Positions 45,912-57,020 of a stretch of DNA of 64,000 nucleotides are shown here, piece by piece. This DNA comes from Zhengitettix transpicula (lineage: Eukaryota; Arthropoda; Insecta; Orthoptera; Tetrigidae): NCBI GenBank assembly GCA_037074705.1, contig CM073590.1, positions 161,632,746 through 161,696,745 on the forward strand, read 5' to 3'. Positions within the stretch are counted from its first letter, which is position 1. Each line of letters starts with the position of its first letter. Made by a program: the position numbers and the translations under genes. A model generated the notes under the pieces. That model saw nothing but the letters and a program-made list of their open reading frames with translations, ran no database searches and was not told where the DNA came from.

Positions 45912-46130
45912 TTTTTGAGTAACAGACTACATGAGGGTAATCCACATGATGGCAACTCCTCTTTAATAGCATAGGAAGGGATTTTAAAGGAGGGGTAGGG
46001 AAGGGTAGAGGAAGGTAGCCAAGGGTTAACTAGAGCTTCCGGGCTATAGTTTAAGGATCCTGCCCGGCATTCGCCTAAAAGTGATGCAGGACAAGCCCTA
46101 GAAAAAACTTCATCAGGTATATCGGGAACT
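45912..46130 (-). mobile_element. family A copy, 5'-truncated, older
   Basis: Short T run, then gagtaacagactacatgagg, actagagcttccgggctat and cctgcccggcattcgcc, ending at cttcatcaggta. Roughly the 3' 215 bp of the element, with more substitutions than the 43775 copy. Confidence 0.8.
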
Positions 46131-47828
46131 GCTTGGAATCGTGTTATTTTAGTATATCAAGACGTAAGAAGGTTCTTAGCGATACTAAAACTCCACTTGT
46201 CGTCTGGAGACGAAATAGCAGACATTAAAAAACGCAATTGTGTTCGATTCCCCCCTCCCCCAAAAAAGGTAAACCGACATCGATTAAATACGATATATAT
46301 GTCGTTGCAAGAATTCAATTAATATTAAATTTCCATCTTCTTTTCCAAACCTAATTGGCAAACATTCCAAAACCTGTTTTTAAATGATTGTTACATTTGC
46401 TTTGCAGAAAAATGGCTAAACATGTTCCCTTTGTGGTGGCAAATATTTCATAAATTTTCATCCACCATTTGGAAAAGATATCATTAACAATTAATCTGTA
46501 AAGATGTAAATTGAGTAACGGAAGGAGTCGCTTAATGGTTCATGCGACTGTAAATAAGTCCTAATAAAAAATATGGAAATTCAACTAGTTTTCATTTGTT
46601 TTTATTATTCGATAAGATATAATCAATAGAGGTAAATATTTTTTATGATGACTCCTCTACTATTTTTTGTAAGTAATAACCAAATTACTGTTACATAATC
46701 TAGTTATTCTCATTATTGTTTTATATTTTTGAACTTATGAGGCATAATCCTTATTTTTATCACTACCAAAGCCATCAATATTACTAAAATTACATCAAAC
46801 ATAATTGCTTAGTATATTGAATATATATATTTAAAAAAATCACAAATACCTAAATTACTATTATCACTCGTTGAAGTAAATACGTAATTATTATTCCAAT
46901 TATTCTTTTTATCGCAAATCATTAATAAATGAGGAGTTGCAAAATAATATCAAATTATATACTGAAACATAATTAAATGTTAAAAAATAATAAATCTCAT
47001 ATAAATAAAGATAACAATAAAATATTATTATAAACATGTAATAAATAATAATATTAATTTTACTAATAACTCATTAGCAGTAGATAAACAATTACCAGAT
47101 GAACAAACGTAAAATATAAAACTACTTAAATTGCAAAGCTGTCCTTGTTGAACATACATAAACAATTTTACAGATAAGATAATTCCATAAAAACCATGTT
47201 TGTTCAAGTTCTAATTAAAATCATTAAAATAAATATCAGCCCAAAAATAAAATAAAACATATCTTAACTAAAAAAAAACAACACAGAATCCCGTTAATAC
47301 ATAAAAAAAACAGTGGTAAAAATATTTGATATAAAATGGAAAAAACCTTGAAAATATAATCACGTTAGCATATTTTAACCTTATTCTAAAACCAACACGG
47401 TCCTTTTCACGCATCACAAAATTACTAATCATCAAATAGAAACGGAAAACATCAAAACTATACATAAATGTACAAACGGAAAATATAAAAAGTGATTCAT
47501 ATTTATAGAAACAAAAAAAAGTGGTAAATTCTCATAATGAAAATTAATATCACTGTGAAGAAATTAATTATGTACAACGTTAACGTAAAAACAAAACATG
47601 TTTGAATAGTAAAATAACAATCTATAATTACTGTTATTTGCGGTCATTGTATAAGTAACATATTTCATGTAGGTGAAAACTAATTTTTCTCGTCAATAAT
47701 TGTAAAAAAAAATTATAACGATTTATGTATAAAATTTTGCGTAATGATAATGGCCAAAAGATCCGCTTGCTGTTAATAAAATATATGGTGAGTGGAACTA
47801 TATTTTTTACAGAAATTTGGTTATTATC
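46131..47828. other. very AT-rich stretch, no gene seen
   Basis: 46560-47830 is among the most AT-rich DNA in the window and almost free of G runs. A ccccccctcccccc-like tract lies at 46250-46262. No gene, RNA or shared repeat recognised. Confidence 0.45.
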
Positions 47829-48747
47829 TTCTATATAATAAAAAAGGATGTATATTTGTATGTATGTATGTATGTATGTATGTATGTATGTATTTACGTT
47901 GTTCTTTATACAAATTTTATCGCGTGGACAGAATGCAACAAAAATTGGTATACGTATTCTGCCAAAATCGAGAACCGGTACTGTGGGGGTGACAACCCAC
48001 TAGCATAAATTTGAAAAGAATTATAATTTTAAAAAGTGATCATTAAGTGATAAATTACTGCGCGCCAATATATCATGACATCACGCGACAGAGAGAGACG
48101 TTACTACGCGACGAACAAAGGAAATAGTTAGATTTTTCCGTAATGAAATGAAGCAGAAATATTTTCATTGAATAAAAGTATAATTCTATCCAGTAAATCT
48201 CCATCGAGTGATAATAAAAAACAATACAAAATACTTTACAATCGTTGCGGAAAATGTTAGTTAATTTCGTGAGTGCAATATGACCACTATTTCTTTACAT
48301 TTGGAATGTAGCTATCAATTTGATCACTTCAATCCTTCGTAATGTGCGAATACTGATGGACAATTATATCCTGCAATACTCAACAAGTACTGTCTGAAGA
48401 CTTACTGACAATTATTTGTTCGCGGAGAATTATATTTCTAAAGAATAACGATGGTATGTTTGTTGCTATTATGCAATTAAATTCTATGTATCTTATAGCT
48501 ATTAAATTAATGCAGTATATTTATGTATTGGTAAAGAAATTCGGAGGTATGTTTGTTGAGATTGATGCAATAAAATTCAATGTATTTTATAGCTGTTCAA
48601 TTAAAGCACTATTGGTCGAAATTGTGTACGGAACTAGGAATAGTTAGATTTAGGTTGTGTCTTCTTGACTAAAGATTAATATAGAATTAAATTCTTTTTC
48701 GGGTTTATATAAATAAGACACGGGCAACGCCGGGCACTCAGCTAGTA
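47829..48747 (+). mobile_element. family C microsatellite-ended element, copy with (TGTA)n
   Basis: Starts tctatataataaaaaaggat, followed by a (TGTA)9 tract (47857-47893) and atcgcgtggacagaatgcaa, and ends gggcaacgccgggcactcag/ctagta. It is inverted and about half the length of the copy at 34421-36204, with the middle deleted. Short TGTA-derived frames (47792, 47817) are repeat artefacts. The sharp CGCCGGGCAC...CTAG end is shared by three copies. Confidence 0.75.
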
Positions 48748-49545
48748 CATAAATAAAAAAGAGAGATAAATTCTTATAATCATTATATGGTGTAATCAAA
48801 GTACGCATAAGCTGTGTCATATGAATTATCCATCCCATCTTGCATTTCTTAAGCAGAAATATACGACAGGAAATACGCGAGTCTATCTAGTATTCAATTG
48901 AAACTGAATGGGTCATTTTATCATGTCTAATATTGACGATGATTAATTATCCACCGATGGGTACGAAGTATGAAACGACGGCTGGTTGAGGAACGCTTGA
49001 AGAAATCGCATGAGCAATGGCTTGAGGAAAACTTAGGACGAGAAACGTAGCGTAAAATACAATAAATCTGAAATAACTGGTAGGAGGGTAGATTTCAGGA
49101 TGTTAAATTGGTGAATTGACTTCACATTGAAACACGCAGAAACATATGCTTTTACGAGGATGACAGTTTAATAAGAAGGAAGTAAGTAATTTCGATATAA
49201 GAGTATGGAAGAGAACGTCACCTATAAACATGCACTTTCAAACTCCACTTCCTATCAATAATACTCTTTAAACTGACTAAAACTGCTTTATATTCTTATT
49301 AAACGCATACTGTTCCTCTCTGCTATCATATCTCACTTAACAAACGGCTCAGAAATTTCGTAAGGTTCGAACAGAAAGTCAATATTGCTTCCTTTACGAT
49401 TCGTACTTAACGCTCTTCTTATCTCCAAGATGTTTGTTATCAGTACCAGTAGTCCGGGCTACCAGCACAAAATCACAATCGCTTCGAAAGCGATAACTTC
49501 AGTACACATCATGTATTTTAAATAATTTGCTAATTTGGTACATAT
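48748..49545. other. spacer, no gene seen
   Basis: AT-rich unique DNA. The segment just left of the LINE relic (49440-49545) is probably its 3' UTR, but no poly-A tail was found. Confidence 0.4.
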
Positions 49546-49872
49546 TTAGGTAATTCCGGAGTGATTTAGGGGGAGGATGATGTCAATTGGGAGTTTACGT
49601 TTTAGTCTGCGATTTTGTGAAGGAGGGGGTGGGTTACTGTAGATTAGCTCAATGGTGGTATTTGGATGGTTGATGGAGCTATTTATTAGGTACGTGGTAG
49701 ATTTATGAATTATGGCAGGAATTAGGGGAATTTCACGGTCTTTGTGGATAACTGAGTTGCGAAGGTACCAGGGGGAATTTGATATTAAACGGAGAATTTT
49801 GTTTTGTTTGTTGGATTCGGAATAGGCAGTGGATCCCCATATACGGCGGCTAATATGTTAATATGTAGTAAA
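49546..49872 (-). pseudogene. LINE reverse transcriptase C-terminal fragment
   Basis: An open minus frame of about 105 codons without a start, ending at a TAA at 49548-49546. It reads RRIWGSTAYSESNKQNKILR, then LISNSPWYLRNSVIHKDREI and PLIPAIIHKSTTYLINSS, with an ending NRRLKRKLPIDIILPLNHSG. The WG...(Q)..iLR.i..aPWY..N..ihrDl.ip pattern is the conserved post-reverse-transcriptase segment of Jockey/I-group LINEs. It is a different lineage from the relic at 44986. The frame is intact at its end but closed by a stop upstream (about 49875). Confidence 0.85.
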
Positions 49873-51579
49873 CAAGTTAATCGGTTTCTCTCGTCTCTAA
49901 CTTGGAATGACAAGGGTCACATCCAAGACCACAAGTTTACATGTGAAATATTTACAAATTGTAAAAATCTTATGTTTTATTTGTTTAATTTTTACACTTG
50001 TAAATACTTTTATTATATTATTATCACAACTAATAAAGTCTCCGGGCTAAAAGTTAATTTTTATAAATAAAAAACAAAGTACATATTTACGTTCGCGAGA
50101 ACGAATCAAGGAGTGTAAATATCGCGTGTATTCGTCTTAAGGTTACGGTGTTGACCAGATCCATCCGGATTCCATATCAAGAACACACCAAATTGCAGAA
50201 ACAATTTCATTTGTACGATTTGTACACAGGAATGTTTCTTTTACCCGTTTAAAAGTGGCGAAATAAAATACTTCACAATCGTTCATCGCTTTAAAGCTTC
50301 TTGAAATATTTTTAAGAAAATATTTACTTCAAACACGTTTATCATTCGATGCCACTTACCTTATCGCGGGACATTTATATAGAGAAAAATTTATGTCGCT
50401 CAGCAGACAACACAGAAGCTAATACGAAATCTTGTAATAAATAAATGTCATTATTATTGCAATTTTTTTTTCTGGAAAATGAGATACATAATCACTTCGT
50501 GGATCCGAGAAAGCTGGGCGTAAAGATATTCTAGACGGAGAATTCAATTTTACGGTAAGGGATATACGGCGGTATTCTACAAATAAGGTTGGGAGATGAG
50601 GGTTGAGATCAAATCAGAGCTCGAATGAAGAGCAAAAAAGACCAATACTAAAACTTTTTATGAAGTATGACTAATATGATATATATAATGCCTTTTTAAT
50701 GACGTAAATAATTATGAAACCTTTTGAGATTTAACTGAAGATCTTGAGATTGACACTCATCAATTTCCGGTAAAATATATTCTATTAAGAAATTAAATAG
50801 ATGAAAAATTGTGTATCACCCACTGGAACCTTTTGTTGAACAATATCTAAATTTTATATTGAACGCGATATAGTTAGACAGATTTATTTGTCTCATATAT
50901 CACAAAACAATTTACTACAACTAATAATAAGGATATTCCATCTGGAGAATTCCCAAATTTTATAGCTTATAATGCTGATATGATTACCAGATAATTTATT
51001 TTGTTTAGCACCTCTGTTTATTTTCACTTCACACAAATTAATTTTATCAATGAAAGCAGTCGTAACTTTTCTGTTCCGCTTTGAACTCTATACACTGCAC
51101 TATCTTACACATTACACGTTTGGCATACAATTTTCATTATAAACGATTTCCCATTCTGTGGACAAGCGATTAATAGACGTGAGGCAAATCATTCCATTCC
51201 CTCACGGATCTGTTTCGGAACGAATAATTTACCACGTCAGTTTGTTGGCCTCTCTGTTTAATTTTGTATGAGCGGTCATTTTGCGCTATGTATGTTGTGG
51301 ATCAATTCTTGATCTGATCTTCCTCCAGGCGGGTTCGTCAGAATAAATTTTGTTAAGGGTAAAAAGCCTAGCTCTATCTATAAGATCAAATTATTATTAT
51401 GCTTTATCCGCCCTTAACGTATACATTTACAATTTTCGTTTTTACTTTATGGTATTGTAAAATAAGGTATTGTTCCCCATTTTTCAGATAATCAAATTAC
51501 TCAAATTTCAAGTAATATTAAAAAATAAATAATGAGACTGCGTATCATTAGTTTAATTATCATGAAACTCAATATCTAT
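49873..51579. other. AT-rich stretch, no gene seen
   Basis: An 88-codon frame at 49804-50070 begins inside the LINE relic antisense and is unrecognised. No RNA gene or shared repeat seen. Confidence 0.4.
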
Positions 51580-52733
51580 CTTATAAATAAAAAAGAGTGT
51601 ATGTATGTTTGTATGTTTGTTTGTATGTTTGTTTGTTTGTATGTTCGTTATACAAATCTACACCGGTAGAGCAAATTTCACCAAATTTCGTACACGTGTT
51701 CTTTGCGACCAGGAAAACAACACTGTCGGGGTGAGACATGTCTACCACCCCCAGAAGCGGGGGTGGACGGGGGTTGAAATATTTAAACATGCTAAAACAG
51801 TCGATATTTCAGTCGGATAAATATTTTTAGGGGTCACAGATATTGATAGTGTTTCTACCGACTGTTGGGGTGAGACGCGTCTACCACCCTCAGAAGTGGG
51901 TCGGGATTATCAGTAAAGCAGTTTTAGGTGTTGGTTGGAGGAACGCTGCAATAAAATATGGCGAATACAACCGAGATTGGAGTCAAATCCAAGGTTATGG
52001 ATGTCGTCCAGTTCAATTATAGCATCAAATTGGCCATTTAGCCCCAAGGGTCGGGAGTGGATGGGATGGAAATTTTCTAACATGTTAAATCATCGATATT
52101 AGCGTGGAATAAATAAATGCCGGGACCATTGACGTTGATAGTATTTCTACCGATGTTGTTTGTAGGCATGATAGGGGTGGGGCTGGAGAGGATTTCCTTG
52201 AAAATAACGGGAAAACAATCGAGATTCGAGTCAAATCGAAGGTAATGGATGTCCCTTAATTTATTTATGACAATCTGGACAACGCGCGGGTATCGGCTGG
52301 GTTGGGATGAGTTGACCGGCTGTTTTTTGCGTCGATTAAATACATTTCGGGATGAATTACATTAAAAAATTTCCCTACATGTTCTCTGTGTATAATTTCA
52401 ACCCCTTTCGGACTCGGAAGGGTGCACCCTTAAGGGTTGGCGTGGAAGTAGCATTAGATAAAAATAAACCAGAAACTATCAGGATTGTCACTGAGTTTAA
52501 TTATGACATTAAACTTGACCATATTTGTGGGGGTGGTCATCTTCTAACATGTAGAAACGGCCGATATATTTATTCAATGACTTCATCCCCCTTCGGCATG
52601 GGAGGTGAGCACATTTAGGGATAGGGTTCGAGGAGCTTTACATAAAAATAGCGCAAAAGTAACCAAAATTGGAGTCTTATGGATGGTTATAGATAAATGA
52701 CATCTCGGGCAACGCCGGGCACCCAGCTAGTAG
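51580..52733 (+). mobile_element. family C microsatellite-ended element, copy with internal repeats
   Basis: Starts cttataaataaaaaagagtg with a (TGTATGTTTG)-type tract (51598-51648) and ends aacgccgggcacccagctag/tag. Inside is a degenerate tandem repeat of roughly 180 bp. Its anchors are gagattggagtcaaatccaa at 51981, gagattcgagtcaaatcgaa at 52220 and a weaker one at 52470-52500. Each is followed by ggtaatggatgtc-like and ttaattatga-like blocks and preceded by gatattgatagt...ctaccgac. The 71-codon frame at 51605 and the 88-codon frame at 52352 are within the repeat and unrecognised. Confidence 0.72.
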
Positions 52734-54299
52734 TTTATATTGCAACACTACCACGAAGATGGGAAATTATGGGCTAAAACCACAGACGGAAAATAAATTG
52801 AAATTGTCTACAGAGAAAATCGAGAAAAAAAACTACAGTTTATTTGTCAATTTATTAGTTTCTTATAGTTCTTCTCTGATATACTTATTATTGGTATTAA
52901 AAAGGCATGCAACACAAGCCCCGCGAATTAATTACAGATTACCACATTGAAAATAACGCATAAAGTCGTTAAAGTAGTATTCTGCGTGGTTTCGTGTCAT
53001 AAGAATAAAATAAACATATTATTGTATGAAAAAAATTGTTTCTTCGTGAACCAGAAACCGTCTACGTAAACAACAGACTGCCCCTCTTGTACTTTCTACT
53101 AATTAATTATCTCGACCTGTAATTAAATTTACATACACGTAATCTTGTCTGCAGTAAGCTCTTTCTACAACTATAATCTGTTTTAAGTTAGAAAACCGAT
53201 GGCTGTTAGTTCTCGCAAGGGTAGCGACCTTGAATTTACCAATCGCAATGATTGAATTAAAGTAGCGTTGTCGAACAATAGCGAATTTATTCTACTATTT
53301 TCAGCGAGTCGTTTGTCGTCCGTGGCATCAGTGAGTCCATCCACGCCGTCATGTCAGGAGACTTATAATTTTAAACGGACTATAGTCATTCGCGGGTAAA
53401 TCCTAGTACATATTTTCCGAAATATTCTATTCGACAGGAAAGGAATTCATTCTATCTTTAGTATCATTTTCTTTAAAGTTAGCTAGAGTATAAAAATTAT
53501 CAAATTAAATGTTTTACAAATTTACTTTAATATTAATTTCATTTAAAACTTTATTATAAACAACATTTTTAATTTCACACCAAGGAGAATTATTAAATAA
53601 ATTATTGGGAATCGCAAACTCTCTGCGCAGTACTTTGCATACTGTCCCTGTTACGTTTCAATCACGATCTATAACGTCAGTCTCACTTGTACGTGCAATC
53701 TCTTAAAGTTTGAAGCGGAATGCGACAAGTTGGTCGTTTCAATTAAGTTTTCTTGTATCTTCCTTACTCACAGCCTGCAATTTGAATCCAAAGCACTGTC
53801 ACTTTTAGATAAAGTAGGAAACACTTATGAAGGAAAAGAAAATAGCGAAACGGAACTATCATAATCACTAAAATATGATAAACTGGACGACTTACGAGCT
53901 TGTTTCCCTAGAATTACGACTTTTTAAGTTTCTAATGGGCACATGAATATTGTCGAAAACCAGTAGTCAAAAACTGGGAAATAATGATTTTTAAAAATAA
54001 TATACAGAGTGCTTTTCATCTAGGCAATCTTATAGATTGTTCTATTGAGTTATATTCATGACTATAACCACAACGTTTTACCACTATAAACACAACGTTT
54101 TACTGAGTTCTATAAACTGAAATTAAACTTTTTACTTGGCATCTACTTCCACTCATAGCCCCAGAGGTGTCTTACACTCACAATATTTGATTGAAAAAAA
54201 TTGGACTCAGGCAGATCTGTGTAATTTTGGGAATATAATTTTTTGGACCAAGTAGCACACCCGAGACATTGTCTTGAGATTGACATAATGAGGATTTAA
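52734..54299. other. AT-rich stretch, no gene seen
   Basis: No ORF above 63 codons with features, no RNA gene and no repeat shared with the rest of the window. Confidence 0.45.
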
Positions 54300-54425
54300 A
54301 AGCTCGTCACGGAACGCCGGAGCATTGACATGCACAGGGCGACGGACCCTGTCGGAGCTGAACGGCGCCGACCCCCGCCTCTTAAATCGCGCCCTCATAA
54401 CTGCACACACAACGCGACGCATTAT
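54300..54425 (-). other. GC-rich island, possible exon or conserved element
   Basis: A 125-bp CpG-rich patch (ctgaacggcgccgacccccg) open on the minus strand for 71 codons (54207-54422; starts MRRVVCAVMRARFKRRGS, Arg-rich). No family recognised. The Arg content follows from CpG composition, so coding status is doubtful. Confidence 0.3.
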
Positions 54426-56190
54426 TTATAAGCGATAAATAATCACTATCCATGTTCCAGTCAAGGATCATTAGTTAAAATGAATTGTAAATATTCAATT
54501 ACGATTAAATAAGCATTGATGAACCTTCCTTGCCGACCACTCAGGACTTGAGAGGACTCGTAGGAGGTTGATAAATTAGCTCCAGCTAAAATTCAATTCA
54601 GTAAATAATTACGAAGGGGAAGTTTCTTTCCTCAAACGAGAAATGTGTCATTATGTGCACTGAAGAGTAGAATACTTTGAAAACTGTTTAAATTTAAAAA
54701 TAATTAAGTTAGAATAATTTTCTTACTACGTGGTAGTAGAATTTATTTCACTATATATAATTGCCGCACACTGCACATTCTAAGGTTCTTAAGGTGGCGT
54801 ATTTATTATAAGGTTGTTTCAATTAAAATTTCTCAGAAAATAATTTGAAGCAAGGCTTCAGTTTCATTTATCGTTTTATCATTACAAGGACGACAAACGT
54901 CGGAAGTGGTAAGTAAGGCTCTTCACGTTATCAGCCAACATTAGTGGCCAGAAACAGAAAACACTGTTAAATAAATACAAATCAGCCTATTTTAAGTCAG
55001 AGGAAAAGGAAAATTTATAAAATTAACCTCGATTCTTCGCTTAATTTGCGACCTCATCAGTTTCCAATTTTAAGAAATTTTGATAAACAGGTCATTCTAT
55101 GTTAACTGCCGTAGCCGAAAAAACACGCTTGTGTCCCCTTTAACACTTCACTTTGCATTTTAAACTGATTGACTATGATGTTTTGGAAGAAATAAAAATG
55201 TGAACAAGAATTTTGTGAAAGAAAAGAATGGCAAAAAGCGGAGTTTAAGAAACTGACTAAAAATGAAGTTACACGTAAGAAGAATAAACGACCGAAACAA
55301 ATATCTGAGAGACGAACGTTTAGCTTTTTTTCAATTTTTGGGATAATTTATATTTATTTTCTAAATAAATATTTCGGAGACTTCATAAATAATCCAACCA
55401 CGCAAGTGTTCTGTTCAAAATATTTTTGTAAATTGCAAGTTCAACAGTACGTCTGCTTTGAGCTTCAGCATTCATAGCCATTTTCATCTAAAATTTGTAT
55501 AAAAACAACAGAATAACATGGTACTAACATCAATTATACTAAGTTACATTATAGGTTTCCTTTTATTTATTTTGTACTAAAAAAAACTTTGTAATTGTAA
55601 TTATTGTAATAACTAAAAACTTTTTATTAATTGCATAAGTCCATTTATTGATTATTATTAATTAATTTCTCTCAAATTTATTAATAAATGATTAATAAAC
55701 CTTCGTATAATACAATATTATTAAATAATTCATCACGTCTTTTTCTGTGGGGATTTAATGAGGGATATTTTTTTTAAAAAAAGTGGGTAACACGTGTATA
55801 TTATTGAATAGTCCTTATCAACTTATTATTAACTAAATTGTTATTGATTACAGATTTATAATCAATACACGTTGTAGAATATCCTGGGGTGTATGTTGCA
55901 GGATATAATTATACTTTTAATTCAACGGCAATGTTTCTGGTTTCGCTCAAACTTCCGTAATTAATCCCACAAGCTTTAATTATGGAAAAATGTCGACTGG
56001 ATTGGGAATCGAGCCCGGAACCACCCGCTTACTGGGATTTTTACGTGAATTGGTTCTAGGTTTTATCATACAAAAATATATAATCAATTAACGCAAAAAT
56101 CACCTCTTCATCATATCCTGAAATAGGTCAGGAAGGAGTTGAGATAAGTAAATTGTAGGAGAACCGCATGAGGTCTAAAAGTCTGGAGTC
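54426..56190. other. AT-rich stretch, no gene seen
   Basis: Simple AT-rich DNA. No gene, RNA or shared repeat recognised. Confidence 0.45.
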
Positions 56191-56193
56191 AAC

Positions 56194-56262
56194 ACGGATT
56201 AGCTCAGTGGTCAGAGCAATGCCCAAGAAGCGGGAGATTCCCGATACCGTCGACAATTTTAC
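56194..56262 (+). pseudogene. tRNA-like sequence (pseudogene or SINE head)
   Basis: ggattagctcagtggtcaga has a good tRNA A box (TAGCTCAGTGG) and D-arm. A ccc-aagaagc-ggg segment could be an anticodon stem-loop (loop anticodon GAA if so). The expected B box GGTTCGANNCC is degraded to gggagattccc, and no acceptor stem closes. A working tRNA is unlikely. A tRNA pseudogene or the head of a tRNA-derived SINE fits best. Confidence 0.5.
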
Positions 56263-56689
56263 ATCCACATACCTTAAATAACTTGACTAGGGCTTATATA
56301 TGCTTTCTCTGTCTATATATCTTTAATTAGTTACGTTAAAAAAGTTTCTTAATACTAAATGTCAATTTCTGTTAAATGCATTAATTAGACTGCTGCATTT
56401 CAGTAATAAATATGTTCTGGTAAATATACAAACTGATGCAAACTATATTGCTCGGAAGTAATTTCAAAATCGACTACCAATTTTTCAAATTACAGTCTTC
56501 TTCTAGTGGTAAAAAATATATTCATTACAATAGATATATATTATGCGGATTCTGTGTTCTGTGAACTAAATATTTATCGCTCTTGTAATTCTAAAGCGTG
56601 AATGTTTCAGATGTTATTGTTGGAATGAAGTTTTAATAATCACGAAATAAGTACAACTGGAAACATTGGCCAATCGGTCTGGATTGATA
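56263..56689. other. spacer, no gene seen
   Basis: AT-rich unique DNA following the tRNA-like sequence. No SINE body or poly-A tail recognised. Confidence 0.4.
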
Positions 56690-57020
56690 TTTATTTTTGG
56701 CCCATATTATGGGAAAATATATAAAACTGAAAGCCGGAGGTTCCGTCACATTCGCTGCTACCGCTCATCTTCAATTTCAATGTAATAACCTTCGTGGCTG
56801 ATGATGATCGTTCGTAGTTCGTGTGCATGGGTAATGGAAGTATTTTGTAAACGACAGAGTTGACATTTTCCGTCGGCTGTGCATGAGGTGAACTCATTAT
56901 TTATCGGTCGGCGCAATGCTAATGCAGTTCCTGTGGCCCAGTTAGCGAGTCCGGCGAGGCGACAGCTTGAATATGCATGAGCCAATCTGCAACTCCACGC
57001 ATGCGTGTTTTACCACGTCT
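56690..57020. other. less AT-rich island, candidate conserved noncoding sequence
   Basis: About 330 bp of balanced composition (gttagcgagtccggcgaggc) with overlapping minus frames of 75 and 68 codons. No domain recognised. Candidate enhancer or exon only by composition. Confidence 0.3.

Noticed and set aside
47792..48008. Frames encoding repeated Cys-Met-Tyr-Val
   Set aside because: Translation of the (TGTA)n tract in a family C copy.
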